From positions 1,736,001-1,800,000 of the forward strand of contig JADJPA010000001.1 of NCBI GenBank assembly GCA_016713505.1: 64,000 bases of DNA, written 5' to 3'. Source of the stretch: Candidatus Competibacteraceae bacterium. GTDB taxonomy: Bacteria > Pseudomonadota > Gammaproteobacteria > Competibacterales > Competibacteraceae. Positions 9,050 through 17,455 of the stretch are shown here, one piece after another. How positions within the stretch are numbered: the stretch's first letter is position 1; every line of letters begins with the position of its first letter. The notes beneath the pieces were generated by a model that worked only from the letters and a program-made list of their open reading frames with translations, did not search any database and was not told where the DNA came from. The translations under genes and the position numbers were made by a program.

Positions 9050-10354
9050 ATGACCAACCCTCGGTTTAGCACGCTCGATGAGTGGCTGGCTTGGCAGGAA
9101 ACGCTGCACCCCGTCAGCATCGAATTGAAGCTGGACCGGATTCGGACGGTGCTGCGCCGGCTGCGCCTGGAGCCGCCGCCCTACCCGACGATCACCATCG
9201 GCGGCACCAACGGTAAAGGCTCTTGCGTCGCCTATCTGGAGGCGATGTTGCGCGCCGCCGGCTACCGGGTCGGCGCTTACACCTCTCCCCATCTGCTGCG
9301 CTACAACGAACGCATCCGCATCGATGGAACGGAAGCGAGCGACGCGGCGATCTGTCGCGCGTTCGCCCGGATCGACGCCGCGCGCGGCGAGCAGTCGCTG
9401 ACCTACTTCGAGTTCGGCACGCTGGCGGCGCTGGAGTTGTTTCGGGACGCGGCGGTGAACGTCGCGGTGCTGGAAGTCGGCCTCGGCGGCCGGTTGGACG
9501 CGGTCAACAGCGTGGACGCCGACGCCGCGCTGGTGGTCAGCATCGGCATCGATCATGTGGAATGGCTGGGGTCGGATCGGGACAGCATCGGTTATGAGAA
9601 GGCGGGCATCTTCCGCCGGGATCGACCGGCGATCTGCGCCGACCCCGACCCGCCGGCGCGACTGTTGGAATACGCCCGACAGGTGGGCGCTCGGCTGCAA
9701 CGGGTCGGGCGCGACTATGATTTTGCCCGCGCCGGCCACACCTGGAGTTGGTGGAACCAGGGAGTCCGCCTCGATGGTTTGCCGCCGCCCGCCCTGAGCG
9801 GCGAGCATCAATTCGGCAATGCCGCCGCCGCCCTCACCGCGCTAGTCAGCCTCAGCGACCGTTTGCCGGTGCCGCCCGAGGCCATCCGAACCGGCCTGAC
9901 GACGGCACGGCTAGCGGGACGCTTGCAAATTATCTCTGGACCCGTTGAGTGGATTCTTGACGTTGCGCATAATCCACATGCCGCCCAGGTGCTGGCCAAG
10001 TGCTTGCGAGAACACCCCTGTTCCGGGCGAACCTTCGTCGTGTTTGGCTTGCTGGCCGACAAGGATGCCGACGGCGTTATCCAGGCGCTGACCGACGTGG
10101 TGGACCTTTGGTATCCGGTCAACCTGGATGGCGCTCGCGGGCGCACCGGCGCGGAACTGTCGGCCCGGTTGCACGCCGCCGGCGCGCGAGCAATCGCCCG
10201 GAACGATGCCATCGAGGCGTGTCGGTCCGCTCGAACCGACGCCCGGACCGGGGATCGAATCGTGGTGTTCGGGTCGTTTCATATCGTCGCGCCGGTACTG
10301 GCGGCGCGACCGTGGATAACCAGCGCTCCTCTACCGCCTTTAACGGAGGCTTAA
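9050..10354 (+). CDS. folC: Bifunctional folylpolyglutamate synthase / dihydrofolate synthase
   Basis: A 434-residue Mur-ligase-like enzyme that adds glutamate to dihydropteroate and extends the folate tail. It shows the P-loop GGTNGKGS (residues 51-58), 'YTSPHL', 'EVGLGGRLDAVN' and the C-terminal ligase domain with 'DVAHNPHA'. The open frame extends far upstream inside accD, but homology begins near ATG 9050; in-frame TTG 9020 and GTG 9026 are alternative starts. The ribosome site is weak, so translation may depend on coupling to accD. Two bases separate its stop from the dedD start. Confidence 0.95.
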   Translation: MTNPRFSTLDEWLAWQETLHPVSIELKLDRIRTVLRRLRLEPPPYPTITIGGTNGKGSCVAYLEAMLRAAGYRVGAYTSPHLLRYNERIRIDGTEASDAAICRAFARIDAARGEQSLTYFEFGTLAALELFRDAAVNVAVLEVGLGGRLDAVNSVDADAALVVSIGIDHVEWLGSDRDSIGYEKAGIFRRDRPAICADPDPPARLLEYARQVGARLQRVGRDYDFARAGHTWSWWNQGVRLDGLPPPALSGEHQFGNAAAALTALVSLSDRLPVPPEAIRTGLTTARLAGRLQIISGPVEWILDVAHNPHAAQVLAKCLREHPCSGRTFVVFGLLADKDADGVIQALTDVVDLWYPVNLDGARGRTGAELSARLHAAGARAIARNDAIEACRSARTDARTGDRIVVFGSFHIVAPVLAARPWITSAPLPPLTEA

Positions 10355-10356
10355 CC

Positions 10357-11646
10357 ATGGATAGCCGTTTAGCTCAACGTCTGGTCGGGGCCGCCGTGGT
10401 TGCGGCTCTGGCGGTCATCTTTATTCCCGAACTGGTGCAGGACAAACCGCAGCCGACAACGACCGCCACACCAGAAAGCCGGCCTCCTTCGCTCCGACCG
10501 AAGCCGCCGCAGTCGAGTCTGACCTTCTCTCAACCCCAGACTGGCTCCACCACCAAGGCGCCCGAACCGAAACCCGCGGTCGAGCCCGCCCCGCAGCCCC
10601 CGTCAAAACCCGCTCCCGCTCCGGCAATAGCCGAACCGAGGCCCGCCAAACCGGCTGCGTCAACCGATGGCGCACCGGATGCTCCCCCGGCCGCCGTGGC
10701 GGGTGCCTCCAGACCGCCAGCGCCCGCCCGGCAACCTCAAACAGACGGCGCCGCGGATGCCCCGCCGGCCACCATCGCCGAGGTTCCCCCGCCGGCGCCC
10801 GCCCGGCAACCCCAAGCCCAACCGCCCCGGAAAGTTCAGCCTACACCAGCCAGCCCGACTCAAAGCGACACGGCCAGACTTGCCCAAGAGGACGCCGCGC
10901 GCCGCAAGGCCGCTCAAGAAGCTGCCGCGAAAGCCAGGGCTCAAGCGGAAGCCGAACGCATCGCCGCCGCCAAGGCGGAAGCCGAGGCCACCCGCCAAGC
11001 CGCCCGCGCCGAAGCCGCCCGCGTTAGAGCCAATGCCGAAGCCGAACGCATCACCGCCGCCAAGGCGCAAACCGCGCGGCTCGAAGCCGCCCAAAAGTCG
11101 GTCAATCTTTCCGCCTCCTCCCCGGCTGAATCACTGGCCGCTCGCGCCGAGGCCGCCCGCGCGACGGAATCGGCGCGACGCGAAGAAGCCCGCGCCGAAG
11201 CCGCCCGCAAAACCGCTCAAGCCGAAGCCGCCCGCAAAACCGCCCAAGCCGAAGCCGCTCGAACTGAAGCCGCCCGCGCCGAGGCCGCCCGACGCAAGGC
11301 GCAAACAGAACTCGCCTCGGCTCGCGAGCTGAATACCACCCGCAGCGCAACCCCTTCAGCCAATACCGCCAAGACCAATCCAGCCGTCGTCCCTTTGCCG
11401 AAAATCGAGCTGTTAGCCAAATCGGAATCCATAAGCCCGGCCCCGCCGCGCCCGGTCGCGCCCGCCACCAGCCGGCCTCAACTCCAGCCAGCTCCGGCAG
11501 GCGCTGGCACCGTGGCGGGTCGTTATGCCTTGCAGGAAAACGCCAATACGTTACGGGACTACTATCGCAGCCAAAACATCCGCGTGGCGATCGAACAGAT
11601 CAGCGTCAACGGCCGACCGATCTATCAAGTGCGCATCTGGCGGTGA
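10357..11646 (+). CDS. dedD: DedD-like SPOR-domain cell-division protein with a very long Ala/Glu/Arg linker
   Basis: A 429-residue protein placed exactly where dedD sits in other gammaproteobacteria. The start ATG 10357 has an excellent GGAGG seven bases upstream. Layout: short cytoplasmic N terminus, one membrane helix (about 9-24), a Pro-rich stretch (about 27-165), then a long helix of Ala-Glu-Ala-Ala-Arg repeats (about 175-320) that should form an extended coiled structure, then a SPOR-like C terminus (about 385-429). SPOR domains bind denuded peptidoglycan at the septum. The C-terminal domain stops at 'YQVRIWR' and appears to lack the second half of a normal SPOR fold. The repeat region is internally duplicated at DNA level. 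Confidence 0.85.
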   Translation: MDSRLAQRLVGAAVVAALAVIFIPELVQDKPQPTTTATPESRPPSLRPKPPQSSLTFSQPQTGSTTKAPEPKPAVEPAPQPPSKPAPAPAIAEPRPAKPAASTDGAPDAPPAAVAGASRPPAPARQPQTDGAADAPPATIAEVPPPAPARQPQAQPPRKVQPTPASPTQSDTARLAQEDAARRKAAQEAAAKARAQAEAERIAAAKAEAEATRQAARAEAARVRANAEAERITAAKAQTARLEAAQKSVNLSASSPAESLAARAEAARATESARREEARAEAARKTAQAEAARKTAQAEAARTEAARAEAARRKAQTELASARELNTTRSATPSANTAKTNPAVVPLPKIELLAKSESISPAPPRPVAPATSRPQLQPAPAGAGTVAGRYALQENANTLRDYYRSQNIRVAIEQISVNGRPIYQVRIWR

Positions 11647-11672
11647 AGAAAGGCTTGACGGCGGATCGTCGT

Positions 11673-11700
11673 TTCGACTCCACGCTAATTTTGTTAGAAT
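11673..11700 (+). promoter_or_regulatory. Possible internal promoter for cvpA-purF
   Basis: In the 129-base gap between dedD and cvpA, TTCGAC (11673-11678) and TAGAAT (11695-11700) lie 16 bases apart. The match is only moderate. I see no PurR-type operator. The gap is the longest in the accD-purF run, which is the main reason to suspect a promoter here. Confidence 0.3.
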
Positions 11701-11775
11701 AGCTTTTTACGGCCGAAGGCTACTTGTGCGCCTCGCGCGCGAACCCTCACTCTCAAAGGCAGGAACTAGCGACCC

Positions 11776-12267
11776 ATGAATTGGGCCGATTATCTCATCG
11801 TCATCATCGTGGCCCTCTCCATGTTGATCGGTCTTTGGCGCGGCCTGTTGCGCGAAGTCATCTCGCTGGCCACCTGGATTGCCGCCTTCGCCATCGCTTT
11901 TCTGTTCTCCGCGGACGGGGCGGCCTTACTGACGCCTTATATCGATATCCCTCCCTTGCGCGTCGCGGCCGCTTTTGGCGGCTTGTTCCTGGCCACGCTG
12001 CTGTTGGGCGGCTTGTTGGGAATCCTCGCGTCCTATCTGGTCGACTATACTGGCCTTAACGGCACCGACCGGCTGTTAGGAATGCTGTTCGGTTTCGGGC
12101 GCGGCGCCGCTGTCATCGTGCTGTTGGTCCTGGCGGCCGGGGTCACTCCCTTACCGAGAGACGCCTGGTGGCAACAAGCCCACCTGCTAGGCCATTTTCA
12201 GAACAGCGCCCTCTGGTTGCGGGGTTTTCTACCCCCGGAAATAGCCCAATACGTTCGCTTCAATTAA
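11776..12267 (+). CDS. cvpA: CvpA family inner-membrane protein
   Basis: A 163-residue protein with four predicted membrane helices (about 5-22, 28-46, 65-90, 100-120) and the family pattern 'WADYLIVIIVALSMLIGLWRG' at its N terminus. In E. coli CvpA is needed for colicin V export and for bile/envelope tolerance; its molecular role is unsettled. It lies directly upstream of purF, as in enterobacteria and Pseudomonas, with a 50-base gap, and is probably co-transcribed with it. Confidence 0.93.
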   Translation: MNWADYLIVIIVALSMLIGLWRGLLREVISLATWIAAFAIAFLFSADGAALLTPYIDIPPLRVAAAFGGLFLATLLLGGLLGILASYLVDYTGLNGTDRLLGMLFGFGRGAAVIVLLVLAAGVTPLPRDAWWQQAHLLGHFQNSALWLRGFLPPEIAQYVRFN

Positions 12268-12317
12268 GCTGTTGCCCCTGACGGCGACAGCCGTCCAAGC
12301 GCGGAGGCTAAGAGCAG

Positions 12318-13829
12318 ATGTGCGGAATTATCGGTATCGCGGGGCGCAGTCCGGTCAATCAAAGCCTGTTCGATGGTCTGACGGTGTTGCAGCATCGGGG
12401 CCAAGACGCGGCGGGCATCGTGACCTGCGATGAGGGCCGGCTGTTCCTGCGCAAGGACAACGGCCTGATCCGCGACGTGGTTCGAACCCGGCACATGCTC
12501 AACCTGCACGGCAACATCGGCATCGGCCACGTCCGCTACCCGACAGCCGGCAGTTCCGATTCCGCCGAAGCGCAGCCGTTCTACGTCAACTCGCCCTTCG
12601 GTATCACGCTCGCCCACAACGGCAATCTGACCAACTCGGCCCAACTCAAGGATGAGCTGTTTCGTTCGGACCTGCGCCACATCAACACCAATTCCGATTC
12701 CGAAATCCTGTTGAACGTTTTCGCTCACGAATTACAACAGCGCAGCAAGCTATCGGTGGACGCCGAGGATATTTTCGCGGCGGTGGCGGCGGTGCACCGG
12801 CGGGTGCGGGGCGCTTACGCCGCCGTGGCCTTGATCGTCGGTTTCGGGCTGGTGGCGTTTCGCGATCCTTACGGTATCCGGCCGCTGGTGTTCGGCCGGC
12901 GTGAGACCGAGCACGGCATGGAATACATGGTCGCCTCCGAAAGCGTGGCGCTGGACGTGCTGGATTTTCGCCGGGTGCGCGATGTCGCGCCGGGCGAGGC
13001 GGTGCTGTTTGACCTGGACGGGCAGATCCACACCCGCCAATGCGCCGAACAGCCCGTTAATTCGCCTTGCATCTTCGAATTCGTCTATCTGGCGCGGCCG
13101 GATTCGATCATCGATCAGGTGTCCGTGCACAAAGCCCGGTTGCGGATGGGCGAATATCTGGCCGAAAAAATTCTGCGAATCTGGCCGGAGCAAGATATCG
13201 ATGTGGTGATTCCGATCCCCGACACCAGCCGCACCGCTGCCCTGCAAATGGCCTCGATCTTGGGCCTCAAATACCGGGAAGGTTTCATCAAGAACCGCTA
13301 TATCGCCCGCACCTTCATCATGCCCGGCCAGAAGATCCGCAAGAAATCGGTGCGCCAGAAGCTCAACCCCATCGATCTGGAATTTCGCGGCAAGAACGTG
13401 CTGCTGGTAGACGATTCCATCGTGCGCGGCACCACCTCCGAACAGATCATTCAGATGGCCCGCGAGGCCGGCGCGCGCCGGGTTTACTTCGCTTCGGCCG
13501 CGCCGCCGGTGCGCTATCCCAACGTCTATGGCATCGACATGCCGGCCGCTCACGAGCTGATCGCGCACGATCGCTCTGAGGAGGAAGTGGCGCGGGCCAT
13601 CGGCGCGGATTACCTGATCTTCCAGGATATGGCGGATTTGGAAGAAGCGGTGCGGCGCGGCAATTCGCGCTTGCAGCGCTTCGACGCCTCCTGCTTTACG
13701 GGCGAATACGTGACGGGTGATATCGACCGCCACTATCTGGAGCGCTTGGCCCGCTCGCGTTGCGATACCGCCAAAACTCGCCAAGGTTGCGCCGACAGCG
13801 CCATCATCGACTTGCACAACAATAACTGA
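12318..13829 (+). CDS. purF: Amidophosphoribosyltransferase
   Basis: A 503-residue enzyme of the first step of de novo purine synthesis: glutamine plus PRPP give phosphoribosylamine. The N-terminal nucleophile glutaminase domain starts MCGIIGIAG, so Cys becomes residue 1 after Met removal. The C-terminal phosphoribosyltransferase domain carries the PRPP motif LLVDDSIVRGTTS and 'IPDTSRTAALQMA'. The length matches the gammaproteobacterial, iron-sulfur-free form; no propeptide is present. The ribosome site is weak (GAGG near 12304). A likely terminator follows at 13939-13973. Confidence 0.97.
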   Translation: MCGIIGIAGRSPVNQSLFDGLTVLQHRGQDAAGIVTCDEGRLFLRKDNGLIRDVVRTRHMLNLHGNIGIGHVRYPTAGSSDSAEAQPFYVNSPFGITLAHNGNLTNSAQLKDELFRSDLRHINTNSDSEILLNVFAHELQQRSKLSVDAEDIFAAVAAVHRRVRGAYAAVALIVGFGLVAFRDPYGIRPLVFGRRETEHGMEYMVASESVALDVLDFRRVRDVAPGEAVLFDLDGQIHTRQCAEQPVNSPCIFEFVYLARPDSIIDQVSVHKARLRMGEYLAEKILRIWPEQDIDVVIPIPDTSRTAALQMASILGLKYREGFIKNRYIARTFIMPGQKIRKKSVRQKLNPIDLEFRGKNVLLVDDSIVRGTTSEQIIQMAREAGARRVYFASAAPPVRYPNVYGIDMPAAHELIAHDRSEEEVARAIGADYLIFQDMADLEEAVRRGNSRLQRFDASCFTGEYVTGDIDRHYLERLARSRCDTAKTRQGCADSAIIDLHNNN

Positions 13830-13938
13830 TCGTCGCGCTGGCTTTTGACAGCGAGGCCCCGACCTTCTAAGCTTGTCCTAGCGCCGATTTGAGTGCTCAG
13901 CTTGCAGGCGCTTAACAAATTTTGCTAAAGCGGGTCGG

Positions 13939-13973
13939 AACCTGCCCTGGATGATCCATCGAGCGGGTTTTTT
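13939..13973 (+). terminator. Likely Rho-independent terminator after purF
   Basis: AACCTGC (13939-13945) pairs with GCGGGTT (13963-13969), including one G-T pair, around a loop that itself contains TGGA/TCCA. It is followed by a run of T to 13973. It lies 110 bases past the purF stop and 80 bases before metZ, which would then need its own promoter. Confidence 0.5.
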
Positions 13974-14054
13974 AACGTCCCGCGCACCGCCGGTGCCGCT
14001 GCGGGCGTCTCTGGCGATTTACTAACGATTCATCCATCGCGGAGAGGCCCGGAC

Positions 14055-15248
14055 ATGATTTTTCCCGACGAAATTCCCGAACTCGGTTTCGCCAGCCTGG
14101 CCGTGCGCGCCGGTCAAGTTCGCACTCAGGAAGGCGAACACTCAGAACCGATTTTTCTGACCTCCAGCTTCGTATTCGCCAACGCCGCCGAAGCCGCCGA
14201 ACGCTTCAGCACCGCCACCGGCAACATCTATTCCCGTTTCACCAATCCGACCGTGCGGGTTTTCCAGGAGCGGCTGGCGGCGCTGGAGGGTGGCGCAAGC
14301 TGCATCGCCACCAGTTCCGGCATGGCGGCGATCCTGGCAACCTGCATGACCTTGCTGAAAAGCGGCGATCACCTCGTTTCGGCCAATGCGGTGTTCGGCA
14401 CCACGGTTTCGCTGTTCAATCAATATCTCGCCAAATTTGGCGTCACGGTCACTTATGTGCCTTTAAGCGATCTTAACGCGTGGGAAGCGGCCATCCGCCC
14501 GGAAACCCGACTGTTCTTTCTCGAAACCCCGTCCAATCCGTTGATGGAGCTGGCCGATATCCGGGCGCTGGCCGAACTCGCGCACGCTCGCGATATCCTG
14601 CTGGTGGTGGACAACTGCTTTTGTACCCCCGCGCTGCAATTGCCGTTCACGCTGGGCGCGGATCTGGTCATCCACTCCGGCACCAAGTATCTGGACGGAC
14701 AAGGCCGCTGCGTGGGGGGAGCGGTGGTCGGCGACCAGCAGCGGGTCGGCACCGACATTTTCGGTTTTCTGCGCACCGCCGGCCCCACCTTAAGCCCGTT
14801 CAATGCTTGGGTGTTTCTCAAGGGCCTGGAAACGCTGAAGCTGCGGATGCACGCCCACAGCGAAGCGGCGCTGCAACTGGCAACGTGGTTGGAAACCCAG
14901 CCAGCGGTGGAACGGGTCTACTATCCGGGACTGCCCTCGCACCCCCAACACGCATTGGCGAAACGGCAACAGAGCGGCTTCGGCGGCATCGTCTCCTTCG
15001 ACCTGCGCGGCGGCAAAGCAGCTGCCTGGGCGTTGATCGACGCGACGCGCCTCATTTCCATCACCGCCAATCTGGGTGACGCCAAGAGCACCATCACCCA
15101 CCCCGCCACCACCACCCACGGCCGCTTGACCCCGCAAGAGCGCGCGGCGGCCGGCATCGGCGACGGTTTGGTGCGAATTTCGGCGGGTTTGGAGGATGTC
15201 GCGGACCTTCAGGCGGATCTGGAACGCGGCTTGCGTTTGTTGGCCTGA
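14055..15248 (+). CDS. metZ: O-succinylhomoserine sulfhydrylase
   Basis: A 397-residue PLP enzyme of the Cys/Met metabolism family. It makes homocysteine from O-succinylhomoserine and sulfide, the direct sulfhydrylation route to methionine. The PLP lysine is Lys211 in HSGTKYLDGQG; 'YSRFTNPTVRVFQERLAALE' and 'SSGMAAILA' are family hallmarks. Position after purF is the known Pseudomonas arrangement, and this favours MetZ over MetB or a lyase. A GGAGAGG ribosome site precedes ATG 14055. Its stop overlaps the start of the HAD gene. Confidence 0.92.
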   Translation: MIFPDEIPELGFASLAVRAGQVRTQEGEHSEPIFLTSSFVFANAAEAAERFSTATGNIYSRFTNPTVRVFQERLAALEGGASCIATSSGMAAILATCMTLLKSGDHLVSANAVFGTTVSLFNQYLAKFGVTVTYVPLSDLNAWEAAIRPETRLFFLETPSNPLMELADIRALAELAHARDILLVVDNCFCTPALQLPFTLGADLVIHSGTKYLDGQGRCVGGAVVGDQQRVGTDIFGFLRTAGPTLSPFNAWVFLKGLETLKLRMHAHSEAALQLATWLETQPAVERVYYPGLPSHPQHALAKRQQSGFGGIVSFDLRGGKAAAWALIDATRLISITANLGDAKSTITHPATTTHGRLTPQERAAAGIGDGLVRISAGLEDVADLQADLERGLRLLA

Positions 15249-15943
15249 TGATTAAAGCCCTGACCTTCGATTTAGACGATACCCTGTGGGACATCTGGCC
15301 AGTGGTCGAACGGGCCGAGGTCTTGCTGCATGACTGGCTGGCGGCGCGTTACCCGCGCATCTCCGAACGATTCACGCCCTTGCAATTGCGGGATTTGTGC
15401 GAAGAAATCGCCGCCGCCAGACCGGCGATCGCCCACGACCGCACCCGCTTGCGCAAGGATGCGCTGCAACTGGCGGCAAGCCGGGCCGGCTATGCCGAAT
15501 TTGACGCGGAAAGCGCGTTCGCGGTGTTCTTCGCCGCTCGCAACGCGGTTGAGCTATTCGCGGAAGTGCGACCGACGCTCGAACGATTGGCGCAACGCTA
15601 CACGTTGGCCTCATTGTCCAACGGCAACGCCGATGTCCGCTTGATCGGGCTGGACGACGTGTTCAGTTTCTCGCTCAGCGCGATCGAGGTGGGTGCGGCC
15701 AAACCGGAACCGCTGATGTTCGAACTGGCCTGCCGCCGCTTGGACGCGCGGCCCGGGCAGATCGTGCATGTCGGCGACGACCCCGAACACGATGTGCGCG
15801 GTGCTTCGAACGTCGGAATGCGGACGGTGTGGCTGAACCGCAACCGACGAGCATGGCCCGGCGGCCCCAGAGCAGATGCGGAAATCAGCAGCCTCATGGA
15901 ACTGGAAGCGGTGTTGGTCGCTTGGGAATCCGGCGGCGAGTGA
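15248..15943 (+). CDS. HAD-family hydrolase (subfamily IA)
   Basis: A 231-residue haloacid-dehalogenase-type phosphatase. Motif I is FDLDDT (Asp8, Asp10), motif II 'LSNGN', and motif III/IV 'HVGDDPEHDVRGA'. A helical cap lies between motifs I and II, the subfamily IA layout. Homologues such as YjjG or FMN hydrolase-like proteins act on nucleotides or FMN; the substrate here is unknown. TGATG overlap with metZ suggests translational coupling. Confidence 0.85.
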   Translation: MIKALTFDLDDTLWDIWPVVERAEVLLHDWLAARYPRISERFTPLQLRDLCEEIAAARPAIAHDRTRLRKDALQLAASRAGYAEFDAESAFAVFFAARNAVELFAEVRPTLERLAQRYTLASLSNGNADVRLIGLDDVFSFSLSAIEVGAAKPEPLMFELACRRLDARPGQIVHVGDDPEHDVRGASNVGMRTVWLNRNRRAWPGGPRADAEISSLMELEAVLVAWESGGE

Positions 15944-15972
15944 CAGCCAGCCCGGCCAAGCGCACCGAATCC

Positions 15973-16710
15973 CTACCAAGCAATCGGCTGACCGTCCCGA
16001 AAGAAACCGCCGCTCGGCCCGTCATCCGGCAGGATGGCGGCCCAGACGATACCCGAAGCGCCCTGCTCTATGGTCCGTTCCGCGCCGGGACCGCCCATAT
16101 CGGTGCGCACCCAGCCGGGACAGACCGAATTCACCAGGATATTGAACCCCTGCGTTTCCGCCGCCAGAATGCGGGTCAGCGCGTTCAGGGCGGTCTTGGA
16201 AATCCGATAAGCCGGCGTTTTGCCTTCCATCTCGCTCAACTGGCCCAAGCCGCTGGAGACGTTGACGATGCGGCCGTAATGTTGTTGCTTCATTAACGGC
16301 ACCAGTTCTTGGGCCAGCAGCAACGGGCCGTACAAGTTGGTTTGCAGCGTGGCCGACAGCGTTTTCAGGCTGGCGTTGAACACGCTGGCCCCTCCCGTAT
16401 CTTCCGTACCGTGGCTGTCCAGGGAAACTCCGGCGTTGTTGACCAGGATATCGACGCGCCCGCAGCGGCTATGGATGAAAGCGCCCAATTCGGCGACGCT
16501 GCTTTCCGCCGTCACATCCAATGCATGAAAGAGCACATCCAATCCCTCGGCCAACAATTTTTCCGCGGCCATCTCGCCTTTGCCGGCATTGCGGCTGGTC
16601 AAAATCACCCGGATGTCGCGCTTGGCCAACTGTCGGACCGTTTCCAAGCCCAATCCGCGATTGGCGCCACTGACCACCGCTACCGGTTTGCTGCTCTTGC
16701 TATTCAACAT
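15973..16710 (-). CDS. Short-chain dehydrogenase/reductase (SDR)
   Basis: A 245-residue classical SDR with a Rossmann fold. The cofactor loop is SGANRGLG (Gly15, Gly19, Gly21), followed by NNAG (91-94), catalytic Ser in 'VNVSSG' and Tyr168-x3-Lys172 (YRISK). Arg18 in the glycine loop and Arg40 after beta2 suggest NADPH use. Overall resemblance is to carbonyl-reductase-like SDRs. It converges on the HAD gene (29-base gap) and is the only gene of its unit. The 224 bases upstream hold no gene that I can support. Confidence 0.88.
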   Translation of the reverse strand: MLNSKSSKPVAVVSGANRGLGLETVRQLAKRDIRVILTSRNAGKGEMAAEKLLAEGLDVLFHALDVTAESSVAELGAFIHSRCGRVDILVNNAGVSLDSHGTEDTGGASVFNASLKTLSATLQTNLYGPLLLAQELVPLMKQQHYGRIVNVSSGLGQLSEMEGKTPAYRISKTALNALTRILAAETQGFNILVNSVCPGWVRTDMGGPGAERTIEQGASGIVWAAILPDDGPSGGFFRDGQPIAW

Positions 16711-16934
16711 CGCTCGTCGCCTTTGGTTATCAGTCGGGCCATCAGATTGGGCTTTAGTGGTTCCTGGCTCCTACCGCAGGTGGATATCAAGAAACGATTT
16801 GGCAAAAATAATAACAGAGCCTCCAGTCAGCCACAAAAACAAAATCCGTTTTTACAAAGGGCCTAGGCAGCTTTTTCAAAAGAGCTGGCCGTCTTCAGCA
16901 CGTTACATAAAATCCGCCGATTACGCACCCGACG

Positions 16935-17441
16935 TTAACGCTGGCCGCTCAGAAACGTCTCGTAACCGGCCTCGGAAAAACCATAGACCTTTTTGCCTCG
17001 CCAAAACAAGATGGGGACTCCGTGTCCGCCGCCGATGCTGGCCAATGCTTCCAAGCCTTCGGGTGTTTCAACATTGTATTCCGTGAAAGCGACCTGTTGC
17101 TTGGTGAGATAAGCTTTGGCTTTGCGGCAGAAACCACACCACGCGGCGGTAAACAGCCGCACTGTCTCAGCGGACGCTGGCGCCTTCGTGGCCTGCTGTT
17201 GCAGTCGTTTTTCCAACTCCGGCTTAAAACGCGGGACATAGTCTGGCAACGGACTGGAAGGATCGGGAGCGTACTCCACGATTTTTTCAATTTGACCGTC
17301 AGACGGCGGCTTGTCGCTGTAAATCACCTTGCCATCTGGGCCAACTGACTTGTACAGGGTATCGGCCCATCCCGGTGGCGCAACGAGAGATAGCGCGATC
17401 ATTACTATTACTTTTAATTGCTTATCCAATTTTATCAACAC
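16935..17441 (-). CDS. Exported DUF4124-glutaredoxin fusion protein
   Basis: A 168-residue protein. A signal peptide (about 1-26, ending PPGWA-D) leads into a DUF4124 domain ('LYKSVGPDGKVIYSDKPP', about 28-46), a Pro-rich linker, and a glutaredoxin-like domain from about residue 94 with the redox site CGFC (Cys102, Cys105) and the cis-Pro segment 'GVPIL'. It probably works on thiols or disulfides in the periplasm. It lies 14 bases after the permease gene on the same strand, so it may be co-transcribed with the amino-acid ABC permeases, though the functional link is unclear. Confidence 0.8.
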   Translation of the reverse strand: MLIKLDKQLKVIVMIALSLVAPPGWADTLYKSVGPDGKVIYSDKPPSDGQIEKIVEYAPDPSSPLPDYVPRFKPELEKRLQQQATKAPASAETVRLFTAAWCGFCRKAKAYLTKQQVAFTEYNVETPEGLEALASIGGGHGVPILFWRGKKVYGFSEAGYETFLSGQR

Positions 17442-17455
17442 CTGCTTTTAACCTC

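Noticed and set aside
11647..11775. PurR operator before cvpA-purF
   Set aside because: No sequence close to the ACGCAAACGTTTGCGT-type palindrome was found in the gap.
13830..14054. SAM-sensing riboswitch before metZ
   Set aside because: The gap has a terminator-like hairpin but I could not identify the conserved core of any SAM or SAH riboswitch.
16860..16890. Inverted repeat AGCTTTTTC/AAAAGAGCT as a terminator
   Set aside because: Short AT-rich, imperfect pairing and no following T run in either direction relative to a nearby gene end.
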